From Xanthobacteraceae bacterium (GTDB taxonomy: Bacteria; Pseudomonadota; Alphaproteobacteria; Rhizobiales; Xanthobacteraceae), in the NCBI GenBank assembly GCA_020441545.1, contig JAGRLZ010000101.1, forward strand, positions 1-34,119: 34,119 nt of DNA, written 5' to 3'. The notes under the pieces were generated by a model, which saw only the letters and a list, made by a program, of their open reading frames with translations, was not told the origin of the DNA and searched no databases. Below are positions 16,307 through 25,360 of this stretch, one piece after another. The position numbers and the translations under genes were made by a program. Position 1 is the stretch's first letter. Every line of letters begins with the position of its first letter.

Positions 16307-17398
16307 TCAGGGAACGAACGCCGTAAACAGGAATACCGCAAACACCACGACATGGACCAGCCCGAACAGGATGTTGGTCCGGCCGGTTCCGAGCGTCATC
16401 ATGCTGATGAGAATGGTCATGGTCAGCAGCACCATTTCGCGCGAACTGAGGCCGAGCACGAGCTGCTTGTCCAGCACGATGGCGGCAACCGACACCGCCG
16501 GGATGGTCAGGCCGATGGTGGCGAGCGACGACCCCAGCGCCAGGTTGATGCTGCGCTGGAGCTGGTCGCGCCGCGCCGCGCCGACCGCGGCGACGCTTTC
16601 CGGCAACAGGATCAGGAGCGCGACCACGATGCCGGCGAAGGCGGGCGGCGCGCCGATCTCGGCCGCCGCGGCATCGATCACGACGGAAAACTTCTTGGCC
16701 AGCAGCACCACTCCGACAAGCGCCAGCAGCAGCAGCGCGACGCTCGTCCACAGCATCCGGTCGGAGACCGAAGGCGCGTCCTCGTCGTCGTCCTCGTCGG
16801 TGAAATAGTCGCGGTGGCGGATCGTCTGCGTGTAGAGGAAGACGCCATACAGGATGATGGTGGCGAAGCCGACGAAGGCGAGTTGCGCGACCGAATAGAA
16901 CGGTCCGGGGATGGTGAGCGTGTAGTTCGGCAGCACCAGCGTGATGGTGGCCAGCACGATCAGGACGCTGAGATAGACGCTGGCGCCGGTCGCCTGGATA
17001 TCCTGCTCGCGATAACGGAAGCCGCCGCTCATGATGCAGATGCCGACCAGTCCATTGCAGACGATCATCACCACGGCGAACACGGTATCCCGCGCCAAGG
17101 TGGGGACTTCCTTCTCGCCGAGCATCAGCGTCGCGATCACCGCCACCTCGATGACGGTGACGGCCAGCGTCAGCACCAGCGTGCCGTAGGGCTCGCCGAC
17201 CCGCACGGCGATGAGTTCGGCGTGGTGGACGGCGGCGAAAACGGTGCCGAACAGGATGACGAGAACGATCACCGCATAGGCCAGGCCCGCCATCGAACGG
17301 GAAAAGTCCCAACCGACCCCCGTGGCGACGAGGAAGAACACAACGGCCAGTGCCGGAAACAGCCAGGCCGATCGGGGCATTACGGTGTGAGCGCTCAT
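16307..17398 (-). CDS. calcium/proton exchanger, ChaA / ionic transporter y4hA type
   Basis: A 363-residue polytopic membrane protein of the cation/Ca2+ exchanger superfamily, with about eleven membrane helices. The two antiparallel alpha repeats are visible: GEPYGTLVLTLAVTVIEVA (residues 68-86) and LLPESVAAVGAARRDQLQRS, then INLALGSSLATIGLTIP (264-300), with acidic residues E84 and E267 expected to bind cations. The loop between the halves is strongly acidic (DEDDDED, 201-207), as in ChaA-type proteins, and may bind or sense Ca2+. The probable role is Ca2+ or Na+/H+ antiport at the inner membrane. It leads a two-gene operon with the cupin. Confidence 0.88.
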   Translation of the reverse strand: MSAHTVMPRSAWLFPALAVVFFLVATGVGWDFSRSMAGLAYAVIVLVILFGTVFAAVHHAELIAVRVGEPYGTLVLTLAVTVIEVAVIATLMLGEKEVPTLARDTVFAVVMIVCNGLVGICIMSGGFRYREQDIQATGASVYLSVLIVLATITLVLPNYTLTIPGPFYSVAQLAFVGFATIILYGVFLYTQTIRHRDYFTDEDDDEDAPSVSDRMLWTSVALLLLALVGVVLLAKKFSVVIDAAAAEIGAPPAFAGIVVALLILLPESVAAVGAARRDQLQRSINLALGSSLATIGLTIPAVSVAAIVLDKQLVLGLSSREMVLLTMTILISMMTLGTGRTNILFGLVHVVVFAVFLFTAFVP

Positions 17399-17449
17399 GG
17401 ATTCAACTTAAAGCATTTTCATCGAGGGGAAAGCGTCGCGCCGATCCCG

Positions 17450-17485
17450 GCAAAAACAAACGGCCGGAGCATGGGTCCGGCCGTT
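17450..17485 (-). terminator. rho-independent terminator of the pnt operon
   Basis: A perfect 10-bp stem (17476-17485 with 17459-17468) is followed on the minus strand by TTTGTTTTT-like T-rich sequence. It lies 31 bp beyond the pntB stop and before the exchanger gene, so it separates the two operons. Confidence 0.88.
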
Positions 17486-17515
17486 CGTGGTGTCCTTGAG
17501 CTTCGGCTTCCGCCG

Positions 17516-18913
17516 TCACATCGCCTTGACGATGTTCTCGGTCATTTTCTTGGCGTCGCCGAGCAGCATCATGGTGTTGTCGCGATAGAACAGCGGGTTG
17601 TCGATGCCGGCATAGCCCGACGCCAGCGAGCGCTTGATGAACATCACGGTGCCGGCCTTCCACACCTGGAGCACCGGCATGCCGTAGATCGGCGAGGTCT
17701 TGTCCTCTTCCGCCGCCGGGTTGGTGACGTCGTTGGCGCCGATGACGAAGGCGACGTCGGCCTGGGCGAACTCGGAATTGATGTCCTCGAGCTCGAACAC
17801 CTCGTCATAGGGCACGTTGGCTTCCGCCAGCAGCACGTTCATGTGGCCCGGCATACGGCCGGCGACCGGATGAATGGCATATTTGACCTCGACGCCCTCG
17901 GCCTTGAGCGAGTCGGCCATCTCGCGCAGCGCGTGCTGGGCCTGCGCCACGGCCATGCCGTAGCCCGGCACGATGATGACCTTCTGCGCGTTCTTCATGA
18001 TGAAGGCCGCGTCGTCGGCCGAGCCGAGCTTCACCGGCTTGACCTCGCCGCCGCCGCCGCCGGCCGCAGCGGTCTCGCCGCCGAAGCCGCCGAGGATCAC
18101 CGAGAAGAACGAGCGGTTCATCGCGTGGCACATGATGTAGGACAGGATCGCGCCCGACGAGCCGACCAGCGCGCCGGTGATGATCAGCGCCGAGTTGCCC
18201 AGCGTGAAGCCGATGCCGGCGGCCGCCCACCCCGAATAGGAGTTCAGCATCGAGATCACCACCGGCATGTCGGCGCCGCCGATCGGGATGATCAGCAGCA
18301 CGCCGATCACCAGCGCCAGGATGGTGATGAGCCAGAAGTCGAGCGCGCTGCCCGACATCACGAGGCCGACGATGAAGAAGATCAGCGCCAGGGCGAGCAC
18401 GATATTGATGATGTGCCGCGCCGGCAGGATGATCGGCGCACCGCTCATCCGGCCCGACAGTTTCAGGAACGCGATCACCGAGCCGGTGAAGGTCAGCGCG
18501 CCGATGGCGACGCCGAGCGACATTTCAATCAGGCTCTGCCCATGGATATTGCCCGGCGTGCCGATGCCGAAGGCTTCCGGCGCATAGAATGCGCCCGCCG
18601 CCACCAGCACGGCCGCCATGCCGACCAGCGAGTGGAAGGCCGCGACCAGTTCCGGCATCGCCGTCATCGGCACCCGCCGCGCGATCATCGCGCCGATGCC
18701 GCCGCCGATCGCGATGCCGAGCACCACGAGAACCCAGGCGATGCCGTCAGCCGGCGGATGCGCGGCAAGCGTGGTCGCCACGGCGATCACCATGCCGATC
18801 ATGCCGAACAGGTTGCCCTGGCGGCTCGACGCCGGGCTCGACAGGCCACGCAGCGACAGGATGAACAGCACCCCGGCGACGAGATACAGAAGTGCGGACA
18901 GATTGGCGTTCAT
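17516..18913 (-). CDS. pntB: NAD(P) transhydrogenase subunit beta
   Basis: A 465-residue beta subunit of the proton-translocating transhydrogenase. Residues 1-265 hold the membrane helices of domain II. A glycine-rich linker (AAAGGGGGE) leads into the NADP(H)-binding domain III, recognised by KVIIVPGYGMAVAQAQHAL, HPVAGRMPGHMNVLLAEA, YDEVFELEDIN and VIGANDVTNPAA. Start ATG 18913 has AGGAG-like sequence upstream; the frame continues open without similarity. It is the last gene of the operon. The complex uses the proton gradient to drive hydride transfer from NADH to NADP+. Confidence 0.97.
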   Translation of the reverse strand: MNANLSALLYLVAGVLFILSLRGLSSPASSRQGNLFGMIGMVIAVATTLAAHPPADGIAWVLVVLGIAIGGGIGAMIARRVPMTAMPELVAAFHSLVGMAAVLVAAGAFYAPEAFGIGTPGNIHGQSLIEMSLGVAIGALTFTGSVIAFLKLSGRMSGAPIILPARHIINIVLALALIFFIVGLVMSGSALDFWLITILALVIGVLLIIPIGGADMPVVISMLNSYSGWAAAGIGFTLGNSALIITGALVGSSGAILSYIMCHAMNRSFFSVILGGFGGETAAAGGGGGEVKPVKLGSADDAAFIMKNAQKVIIVPGYGMAVAQAQHALREMADSLKAEGVEVKYAIHPVAGRMPGHMNVLLAEANVPYDEVFELEDINSEFAQADVAFVIGANDVTNPAAEEDKTSPIYGMPVLQVWKAGTVMFIKRSLASGYAGIDNPLFYRDNTMMLLGDAKKMTENIVKAM

Positions 18914-19067
18914 GAAGGAGCCCCGATGTCTTGTCCCGGGTGCGGCGCAGCGCAAGGCGATGCGACGCAGAACCGGGACCGTCCCCGACTGTGCCGGCCG
19001 CGGATGGACTTCACGGCGCTAGGCGCCGCATCGCATCCGGGGGGCCGGCAATAACCCAGCATCAAAA

Positions 19068-19385
19068 TTACTTCTGCTTCTTCTTGTACATCGCCAGCAT
19101 GCGCTGGGTGACAAGGAAGCCGCCGAAGATGTTCACCGAGGCGAAGATCAGCGCCACGAAGCCGAAGCCGCGCGCCCACAGCGAACCGCCGTCGCCGAGC
19201 AGCTTGACGCCGACCGCGAGCAGCGCGCCGACCACGATCACCGACGAGATCGCATTGGTCACGCTCATCAGCGGCGTGTGCAGCGCCGGCGTCACCGACC
19301 AGACCACGAAGTAACCGACGAACACCGCCAGCACGAAGATCGACAGGCGGAACACGAACGGATCGACCATCTCAATGGCATGCAT
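19068..19385 (-). CDS. pntAB: NAD(P) transhydrogenase subunit alpha part 2 (membrane part)
   Basis: A 105-residue membrane protein with three to four helices. The sequence [26 protein letters not shown] is the diagnostic membrane part of the alpha subunit, which in E. coli is fused to the NAD-binding part. Here it is a separate gene, the arrangement known from Rhodospirillum rubrum and other alphaproteobacteria. It ends with a lysine tail (MYKKKQK). ATG 19385 is used; an ATG four codons inside is a possible alternative. It lies 17 bp after pntAA and 154 bp before pntB. Confidence 0.95.
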   Translation of the reverse strand: MHAIEMVDPFVFRLSIFVLAVFVGYFVVWSVTPALHTPLMSVTNAISSVIVVGALLAVGVKLLGDGGSLWARGFGFVALIFASVNIFGGFLVTQRMLAMYKKKQK

Positions 19386-19402
19386 GGTTCAGCCCTCTCG
19401 AT

Positions 19403-20527
19403 TTATGCTTGCTGGAAATTCGGATGGACGACGGCGCCATCCCTGGTCAGCGCGGTCGCCTTCACCAGTTCGTCGTCCCAGTTGACGGCGATCGCCTTGC
19501 TCTCCTTGTCGACCAGCGTCTCGACGAAGGCCAGCAGGTTCTTGGCATAGAGGCTGGACGCCGACGCCGCCACCCGCCCGGCGAGGTTCGGGATGCCGAT
19601 GATCTTCACCCCGCCGACCTCGGCGGTCTGGCCGCTGACGACGCCCTCGACATTGCCGCCGCGCTCCACGGCGAGATCGACCAGCACCGAACCCGGCTTC
19701 ATCGACTTCACCATGTCGAGGTTCACGAGCCGCGGCGCCGGACGGCCGGGGATCAGCGCCGTGGTGATGACGACGTCCTGCTTCTTGATGTGCTCGGCGG
19801 TCAACGCGGCCTGCTTGGCCTGATATTCCTTCGACATCTCCTTGGCGTAGCCGCCCGAGGTCTCCGCCTGCTTGAACTCCTCGTCCTCGACGGCGACGAA
19901 CTTGGCGCCGAGCGATTCCACCTGCTCCTTCACCGCGGGCCGCACGTCGGTCGCCGTCACCACCGCGCCGAGGCGCTTGGCGGTCGCGATCGCCTGCAGG
20001 CCGGCAACGCCGACGCCCATCACGAACACCTTGGCGGCCGGGACGGTGCCCGCCGCCGTCATCATCATCGGGAAAGCCCGGCCGAAGGCTTCGGCCGACT
20101 CGATCACCGCGCGATAGCCGGCCAGGTTGGCCTGGCTCGACAGCACGTCCATCACCTGGGCGCGGGTGATGCGTGGCATCAATTCCATCGCGAAGGCCGA
20201 CACGCCGGCCTGCGCGATCGCCTGAAGCGCGGCCGCGTTGCCGTAAGGATCCATGATGGCGATGACCAGCGCACCCTTTTTGTAGCGTGCAAGCTCGCTG
20301 GCCTCGGGCCGCTTGACCTTGAGGACGACGTCGGCATCCGCCACCGCATCCGCGCCGACCCTGGCGCCGACCGCCTCGTAGTCGGCATCCAGCAGCCCCG
20401 ATTTCAGCCCGGCTCCGGGCTCGACCGCGACCTCGGCCCCCAGGGCCACGTACTTCTTCACCGTGTCGGGCGTCGCAGCAACGCGCGGCTCCGCCTCGTC
20501 GATTTCCCTCGCTACGGCAATCTTCAT
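19403..20527 (-). CDS. pntAA: NAD(P) transhydrogenase subunit alpha part 1 (NAD-binding)
   Basis: A 374-residue soluble domain I protein of the transhydrogenase. The N-terminus MKIAVAREIDEAEPRVAATP is typical of the alanine dehydrogenase/PNT family. The NAD site VFVMGVGVAGLQAIATAKRLG, then ATDVRP, is clear, as is the RPAPRLVNLDMVKSMKPGSV segment and the mobile-loop region near VVSGQTAEVGGVKI. Start ATG 20527 has GGAGG five bases upstream. First gene of the pntAA-pntAB-pntB operon. A leader of roughly 80 nt follows an AT-rich promoter with two palindromes. Confidence 0.97.
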   Translation of the reverse strand: MKIAVAREIDEAEPRVAATPDTVKKYVALGAEVAVEPGAGLKSGLLDADYEAVGARVGADAVADADVVLKVKRPEASELARYKKGALVIAIMDPYGNAAALQAIAQAGVSAFAMELMPRITRAQVMDVLSSQANLAGYRAVIESAEAFGRAFPMMMTAAGTVPAAKVFVMGVGVAGLQAIATAKRLGAVVTATDVRPAVKEQVESLGAKFVAVEDEEFKQAETSGGYAKEMSKEYQAKQAALTAEHIKKQDVVITTALIPGRPAPRLVNLDMVKSMKPGSVLVDLAVERGGNVEGVVSGQTAEVGGVKIIGIPNLAGRVAASASSLYAKNLLAFVETLVDKESKAIAVNWDDELVKATALTRDGAVVHPNFQQA

Positions 20528-20606
20528 TGCGCCTCCGGCCCCGTCTCAGGCGACATTCACACGACTGATATTGGTGTTTATGTATTGGTATTCTTTTGCG
20601 ATGAGT

Positions 20607-20645
20607 CTTACTATCTTTAGTAAGTTAGCATCATTGACAAGTCAA
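20607..20645 (-). promoter_or_regulatory. pnt promoter with two palindromic operator candidates
   Basis: On the minus strand TTGACT (20645-20640) and TACTAA (20622-20617) are 17 bp apart, a plausible promoter. The -35 lies within the palindrome TTGAC-AA-GTCAA (20634-20645). The -10 lies within the perfect inverted repeat CTTACTA-N4-TAGTAAG (20607-20624). The surrounding 90 bp are far richer in A and T than the genes. The arrangement suggests a repressor whose sites cover the promoter. Confidence 0.5.
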
Positions 20646-20689
20646 GCATCTCCGGTTGATTGCGCCGTTCGACGCGGCCGGAAACGCCA

Positions 20690-20842
20690 TCAAAGCAGGA
20701 AGATCGCCATCAGGACGACGATCAGCACCACCGTGGTGGTGCCGTACTTTACCAGCTTGATGAAGCCTTCATAAGTGGCTTCGTGCGCGGCGTAATCGTT
20801 GCCGTCCGCCGTCGCATACACCACTTCCCCATGGTCAGCCAT
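20690..20842 (-). CDS. aa3-type cytochrome c oxidase subunit IV
   Basis: A 50-residue protein: a short polar N-terminus (MADHGEVVYATADGNDYAAH, then EATYEGF) followed by a single membrane helix (TTTVVLIVVLMAIFLL) that runs to the C-terminus. This is the shape and motif set of the small alphaproteobacterial oxidase subunit IV (Paracoccus-type), which packs against the aa3 core without a known catalytic role. The ATG at 20842 has GGAGGG close upstream. It stands away from any cox operon, between pepF and the pnt operon. The 197-bp gap 20843-21039 shows nothing else of note. Confidence 0.85.
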   Translation of the reverse strand: MADHGEVVYATADGNDYAAHEATYEGFIKLVKYGTTTVVLIVVLMAIFLL

Positions 20843-21039
20843 TAATCCCTCCAGACCGGATACATCCTTTGTCGGGGATTACCGCAATCCCATGACAAGG
20901 GCAACGGTGACCGTTCACATGGACCGGCATTGGTTACCATTGCCCGGCGATTTTGCCATGTTTGCGCGGGATTGCCGGATCGATGCCTTGCGATGAAGCG
21001 ACGGCGGCGCCGGCAGACCGCGCCGCGATCCGTCCATCA

Positions 21040-23013
21040 TCAGTCCATCGCGTCGAGTTCGTCGATCATGCCGGCGATCACCGACAACCCGCCATCCCAG
21101 AACCTCGGATCCCGGGCATCGAGGCCGAACGGCTTCAGCAACTCCGAATAGTGCCGGGTGCCGCCCGCCGACAGCATGTCGAGATAGCGCCCGGCGAAGC
21201 CGTCGGCGGCATTCTCGTAGACTGCATAGAGCGAGTTCACCAGGCAATCGCCGAACGCATAGGCATAGACGTAGAACGGCGAATGGATGAAGTGCGGGAT
21301 GTACATCCAGAAATTCTCGTAGCCCGGCCTGATCTCGATCGCGGGGCCGAGGCTCTCGCCCTGCACGCCGAGCCAGAGCTGGCCGAGCCGTTCGGCGGTC
21401 AGTTCGCCGTTCCGGCGTTCGGTATGGACCGCGCGCTCGAAGGTATAGAACGCGACCTGGCGAACCACCGTGTTGATCATGTCCTCGACCTTGCCCGCCA
21501 GCAGGGCCTTGCGCTGCCTGGCGTCTCGGGTTTCGTTGAGGAGCCGCTTGAAGGTGAGCATCTCGCCGAACACGCTCGCGGTTTCCGCCAGCGTCAGCGG
21601 CGTCGGCGCCATCAGCGCGCCGTTCTTCGCCGCCAGCACCTGGTGCACGCCATGGCCAAGCTCGTGCGCCAGCGTCATCACGTCGCGCGGCCGGCCCTGA
21701 TAGTTCATCAGCACGTAGGGATGCGCCGACGGCGTGGTCGGATGCGAGAACGCCCCCGGCGCCTTGCCCGGCCGCACCGGCGCATCGATCCAGCGGTCGT
21801 CGAAGAAGCGTCCGGCGATCCGCGCCATTTCAGGAGAGAAGGCGCCATAGGCGGTCAGCACCATGCGCCGCGCATCAGGCCAGGCGATGTTGCCGGTGGC
21901 CGCGAACGGCAACGGCGCGTTGCGGTCCCAGTAAGGCAGCCTCTTCTTTTTGAACCAGCGCGCCTTGAGCGCGTAGTAGCGATGCGACAGCCGCGGATAG
22001 GCGCCCCGCACCGCTTCCACCAGCGCATCGACCACCTCGCGCTCGACGCGATTGGCGAGATGGCGCGAGTCCGCGACATCCTGGAAGCCGCGCCAGCGGT
22101 CGGAAATCTCCTTGTCCTTGGCGAGCGTATTGGTGATGAGCGCGAAGGTGCGCTCATTGGCCTTGAAGGTTTTCGCCAGCGCCTGCGCCGCCGCCTTGCG
22201 CTTGTCCGGCGCGCGGTCCTGCAACAGGCTCAGCGTCGGCTCGATCGCCAGGTCTTTCGCGCCGACCTTGAAGCGCAATCCGGAGATGGTCTGGTCGAAC
22301 AGCCTGTTCCACGCCGAATAGCCGCTCACCGACTTCTCGTGGAACAGCTGCTCGACACGGTCCTCGAGCTGATAGGGCTTGTCCTTGCGGCTGTCCTCGA
22401 TCCACGGCCGGTAGTGGCCGAGTTCGGGCGCCGCCCGCATCGCGCGCTCGATGGCGTCGTCGTCGATCCGGTTCAGCTCGAGCGCAAAGAACAACAGGTG
22501 CAGCGACGCCGAGGTGAGCCGCTCGGACACGTCGCCGTAGAATTTCGAGATCGCCGGATCGACGCTGTCGCCGGCATGGACCAGCCCGGCATAGGAGCCG
22601 AGCCGGCCGGCCAGATCGTCGATCGCCTCATAGCGCCGCACCGCTTCGGCAAGCCACCTGCCGCCGTCCGGCCTGGCGGTCTCCTCGGCAAGCCTGCCCT
22701 TGTAGTCGGCTTCGAACGCGACGCAGTCGGCATCGAGCCGGTCGAGATCGCGCGCCACATCCGGCGCATCGATGCCGGAGTAGAGGTCGCCGAGATTCCA
22801 CTCCGGCAGCTTGCCGAGCGGAGACGCGGACTTGCCGCCGGCGCCTGTCGCCGCCCGCACCGGCGTCTTCTTCCTGGAGGTCTTTGCCTTGGAGGTCTTT
22901 TTCTTGGAAGCCTTTGCCTTGGAGGTCTTTGCCGCGGCCGGCTTCGCCTTTGCCTTTCCGGTCTTGCGTCGGGTGTCCGGTTTGCGGAGCGGAGAAGCGG
23001 AGCGCGCAGCCAT
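21040..23013 (-). CDS. pepF: oligoendopeptidase F (M3 family metallopeptidase)
   Basis: A 657-residue zinc peptidase. The active site HELGH is at residues 450-454, with the third ligand expected in the following ETASVFGE segment. Other M3 hallmarks are APTPLTLAETASVFGEMLTF, IPHFIHSPFYVYAYAFGD and the N-terminal WNLGDLYSG. It hydrolyses short peptides in the cytoplasm. The first 70 residues are unusual: a lysine/alanine/threonine-rich tail of pentapeptide repeats (AKTSK, AKASK, KKTSK, AKTSR), encoded by 15-bp tandem repeats at 22864-22933. ATG 23013 is the best start; the open frame upstream has no similarity. Divergent from the sigma-54 regulator with a 142-bp shared gap. Confidence 0.93.
   Translation of the reverse strand: MAARSASPLRKPDTRRKTGKAKAKPAAAKTSKAKASKKKTSKAKTSRKKTPVRAATGAGGKSASPLGKLPEWNLGDLYSGIDAPDVARDLDRLDADCVAFEADYKGRLAEETARPDGGRWLAEAVRRYEAIDDLAGRLGSYAGLVHAGDSVDPAISKFYGDVSERLTSASLHLLFFALELNRIDDDAIERAMRAAPELGHYRPWIEDSRKDKPYQLEDRVEQLFHEKSVSGYSAWNRLFDQTISGLRFKVGAKDLAIEPTLSLLQDRAPDKRKAAAQALAKTFKANERTFALITNTLAKDKEISDRWRGFQDVADSRHLANRVEREVVDALVEAVRGAYPRLSHRYYALKARWFKKKRLPYWDRNAPLPFAATGNIAWPDARRMVLTAYGAFSPEMARIAGRFFDDRWIDAPVRPGKAPGAFSHPTTPSAHPYVLMNYQGRPRDVMTLAHELGHGVHQVLAAKNGALMAPTPLTLAETASVFGEMLTFKRLLNETRDARQRKALLAGKVEDMINTVVRQVAFYTFERAVHTERRNGELTAERLGQLWLGVQGESLGPAIEIRPGYENFWMYIPHFIHSPFYVYAYAFGDCLVNSLYAVYENAADGFAGRYLDMLSAGGTRHYSELLKPFGLDARDPRFWDGGLSVIAGMIDELDAMD
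22864..22933 (-). repeat. 15-bp coding tandem repeat in pepF
   Basis: Four full 15-bp units (22874-22888, 22889-22903, 22904-22918, 22919-22933) and a partial fifth encode lysine-rich pentapeptides in the tail of oligoendopeptidase F. The units differ by a few bases, mostly giving Ala/Lys or Thr/Ala changes. Confidence 0.85.
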
Positions 23014-23081
23014 GATCGAAAACCTGCCTTTGTTCCTGTCGCGGGACACCATCGTGATGGACACCATCGCGGCGACGTCCC

Positions 23082-23097
23082 TTAAGAGCACGTTAAC
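23082..23097 (+). promoter_or_regulatory. consensus CtrA box
   Basis: TTAA-N7-TTAAC is a full match to the CtrA-binding consensus of alphaproteobacteria. It ends 58 bp before the ATG of the sigma-54 response regulator. Such a match is rare by chance in DNA this rich in G and C. Just upstream, a 15-bp direct repeat (23045-23059, 23060-23074) contains the palindrome CCATC-GT-GATGG. Confidence 0.55.
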
Positions 23098-23155
23098 AGC
23101 CGTCGGCCAGAGTGCCCCGATTCGAGACAGATAATCGTACCGTGCGGGGAATGCC

Positions 23156-24619
<1,464 letters not shown>

Positions 24620-24834
24620 AGCACTCCAACTGTGACAGCCGCGCGACAGTTCGAATCAAAAACGCGTCCGATCGGCCTTCGCGCCAGAAAACGCCGGCTT
24701 GAACCGTTGCGACGCGAACACAGACCCAGGCCAAAAGCGCGACAAATCGGCCCGGTCCATTGCACCCACCGGCATTTTGCGGTCAGTTTGTCGTGAAGCG
24801 TCCCTCCTCGCGCTGGCGATGGAGTCCAGGCGCA

Positions 24835-24890
24835 TGTATCGTTTTGAATGTATCGTTTTGAACGTATCGTATTGCAAACATCGTTTTGCA
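24835..24890. repeat. tandem array, 14-bp unit, 4 copies
   Basis: Units near TGTATCGTTTTGAA lie at 24835-24848, 24849-24862, 24863-24876 and 24877-24890; the first two are identical. The gap 24620-25360 (741 bp) has no convincing gene. It holds this array, two further arrays and a small AACTGT/ACAGTT inverted repeat (24628-24651) after the regulator. Confidence 0.88.
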
Positions 24891-24993
24891 AGGACCGCTC
24901 TGGATGAATCGTTGCGTTCAGGCGTGCCTGCGAACACCGCGCTTCGTTGCCGGGCCGACAAAGGTCGCGCGGCGGGAATTAAGTGAAACAGGA

Positions 24994-25050
24994 CAAGCAT
25001 CGGAATAGCAGGCATCAAAATAGCAGGCATCGGACAGGCATCGGAATAGA
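24994..25050. repeat. degenerate tandem array, 15-bp unit
   Basis: Four imperfect copies built around GGCATCGGAATAGCA, with one copy shortened by four bases, cover about 24994-25050 in the gap before the L,D-transpeptidase gene. Confidence 0.75.
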
Positions 25051-25154
25051 ACGCCTTAGTTGATGGATCGAATCGACATCGGGCCATCGGACGACAAGGT
25101 CCCGGACGAGATCCTTATGCATGCGTATCCCGGGAGCAAAACACGGCGTCAGCC

Positions 25155-25202
25155 GTTGTCCCCAGCACTCGTTGTCCCCGGCACCCGTTGTCCGCGGTGG
25201 TG
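25155..25202. repeat. tandem array, 16-bp unit, 3 copies
   Basis: Units near GTTGTCCCCGGCACCC lie at 25155-25170, 25171-25186 and 25187-25202, the last more diverged. This is the third array in the same gap. Confidence 0.8.
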
Positions 25203-25360
25203 CGGACGCGGATGGCGCAGCGGTTCGGCTGCTGAAATCGACCGCCGCCGTGACGAATTGACCTTTTGGCAAAATCGTCATGGCAGGCTGAGCAAGAACG
25301 AAGACCAAAATGCTCCGGCGCGACAAATGCCAGTCGGAACAGATATTTGGGGGTAAGAGA

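Noticed and set aside
16061-19054. 997-codon open frame on the plus strand across the exchanger and pntB
   Set aside because: It runs antisense to two certain genes and has His/Asp/Arg-rich low-complexity sequence typical of antisense frames in GC-rich DNA.
25270-25300. Sigma-54 promoter (TGGCAG...GC) before the L,D-transpeptidase
   Set aside because: The GG-to-GC spacing is 8 rather than 10 bases, so it does not fit.
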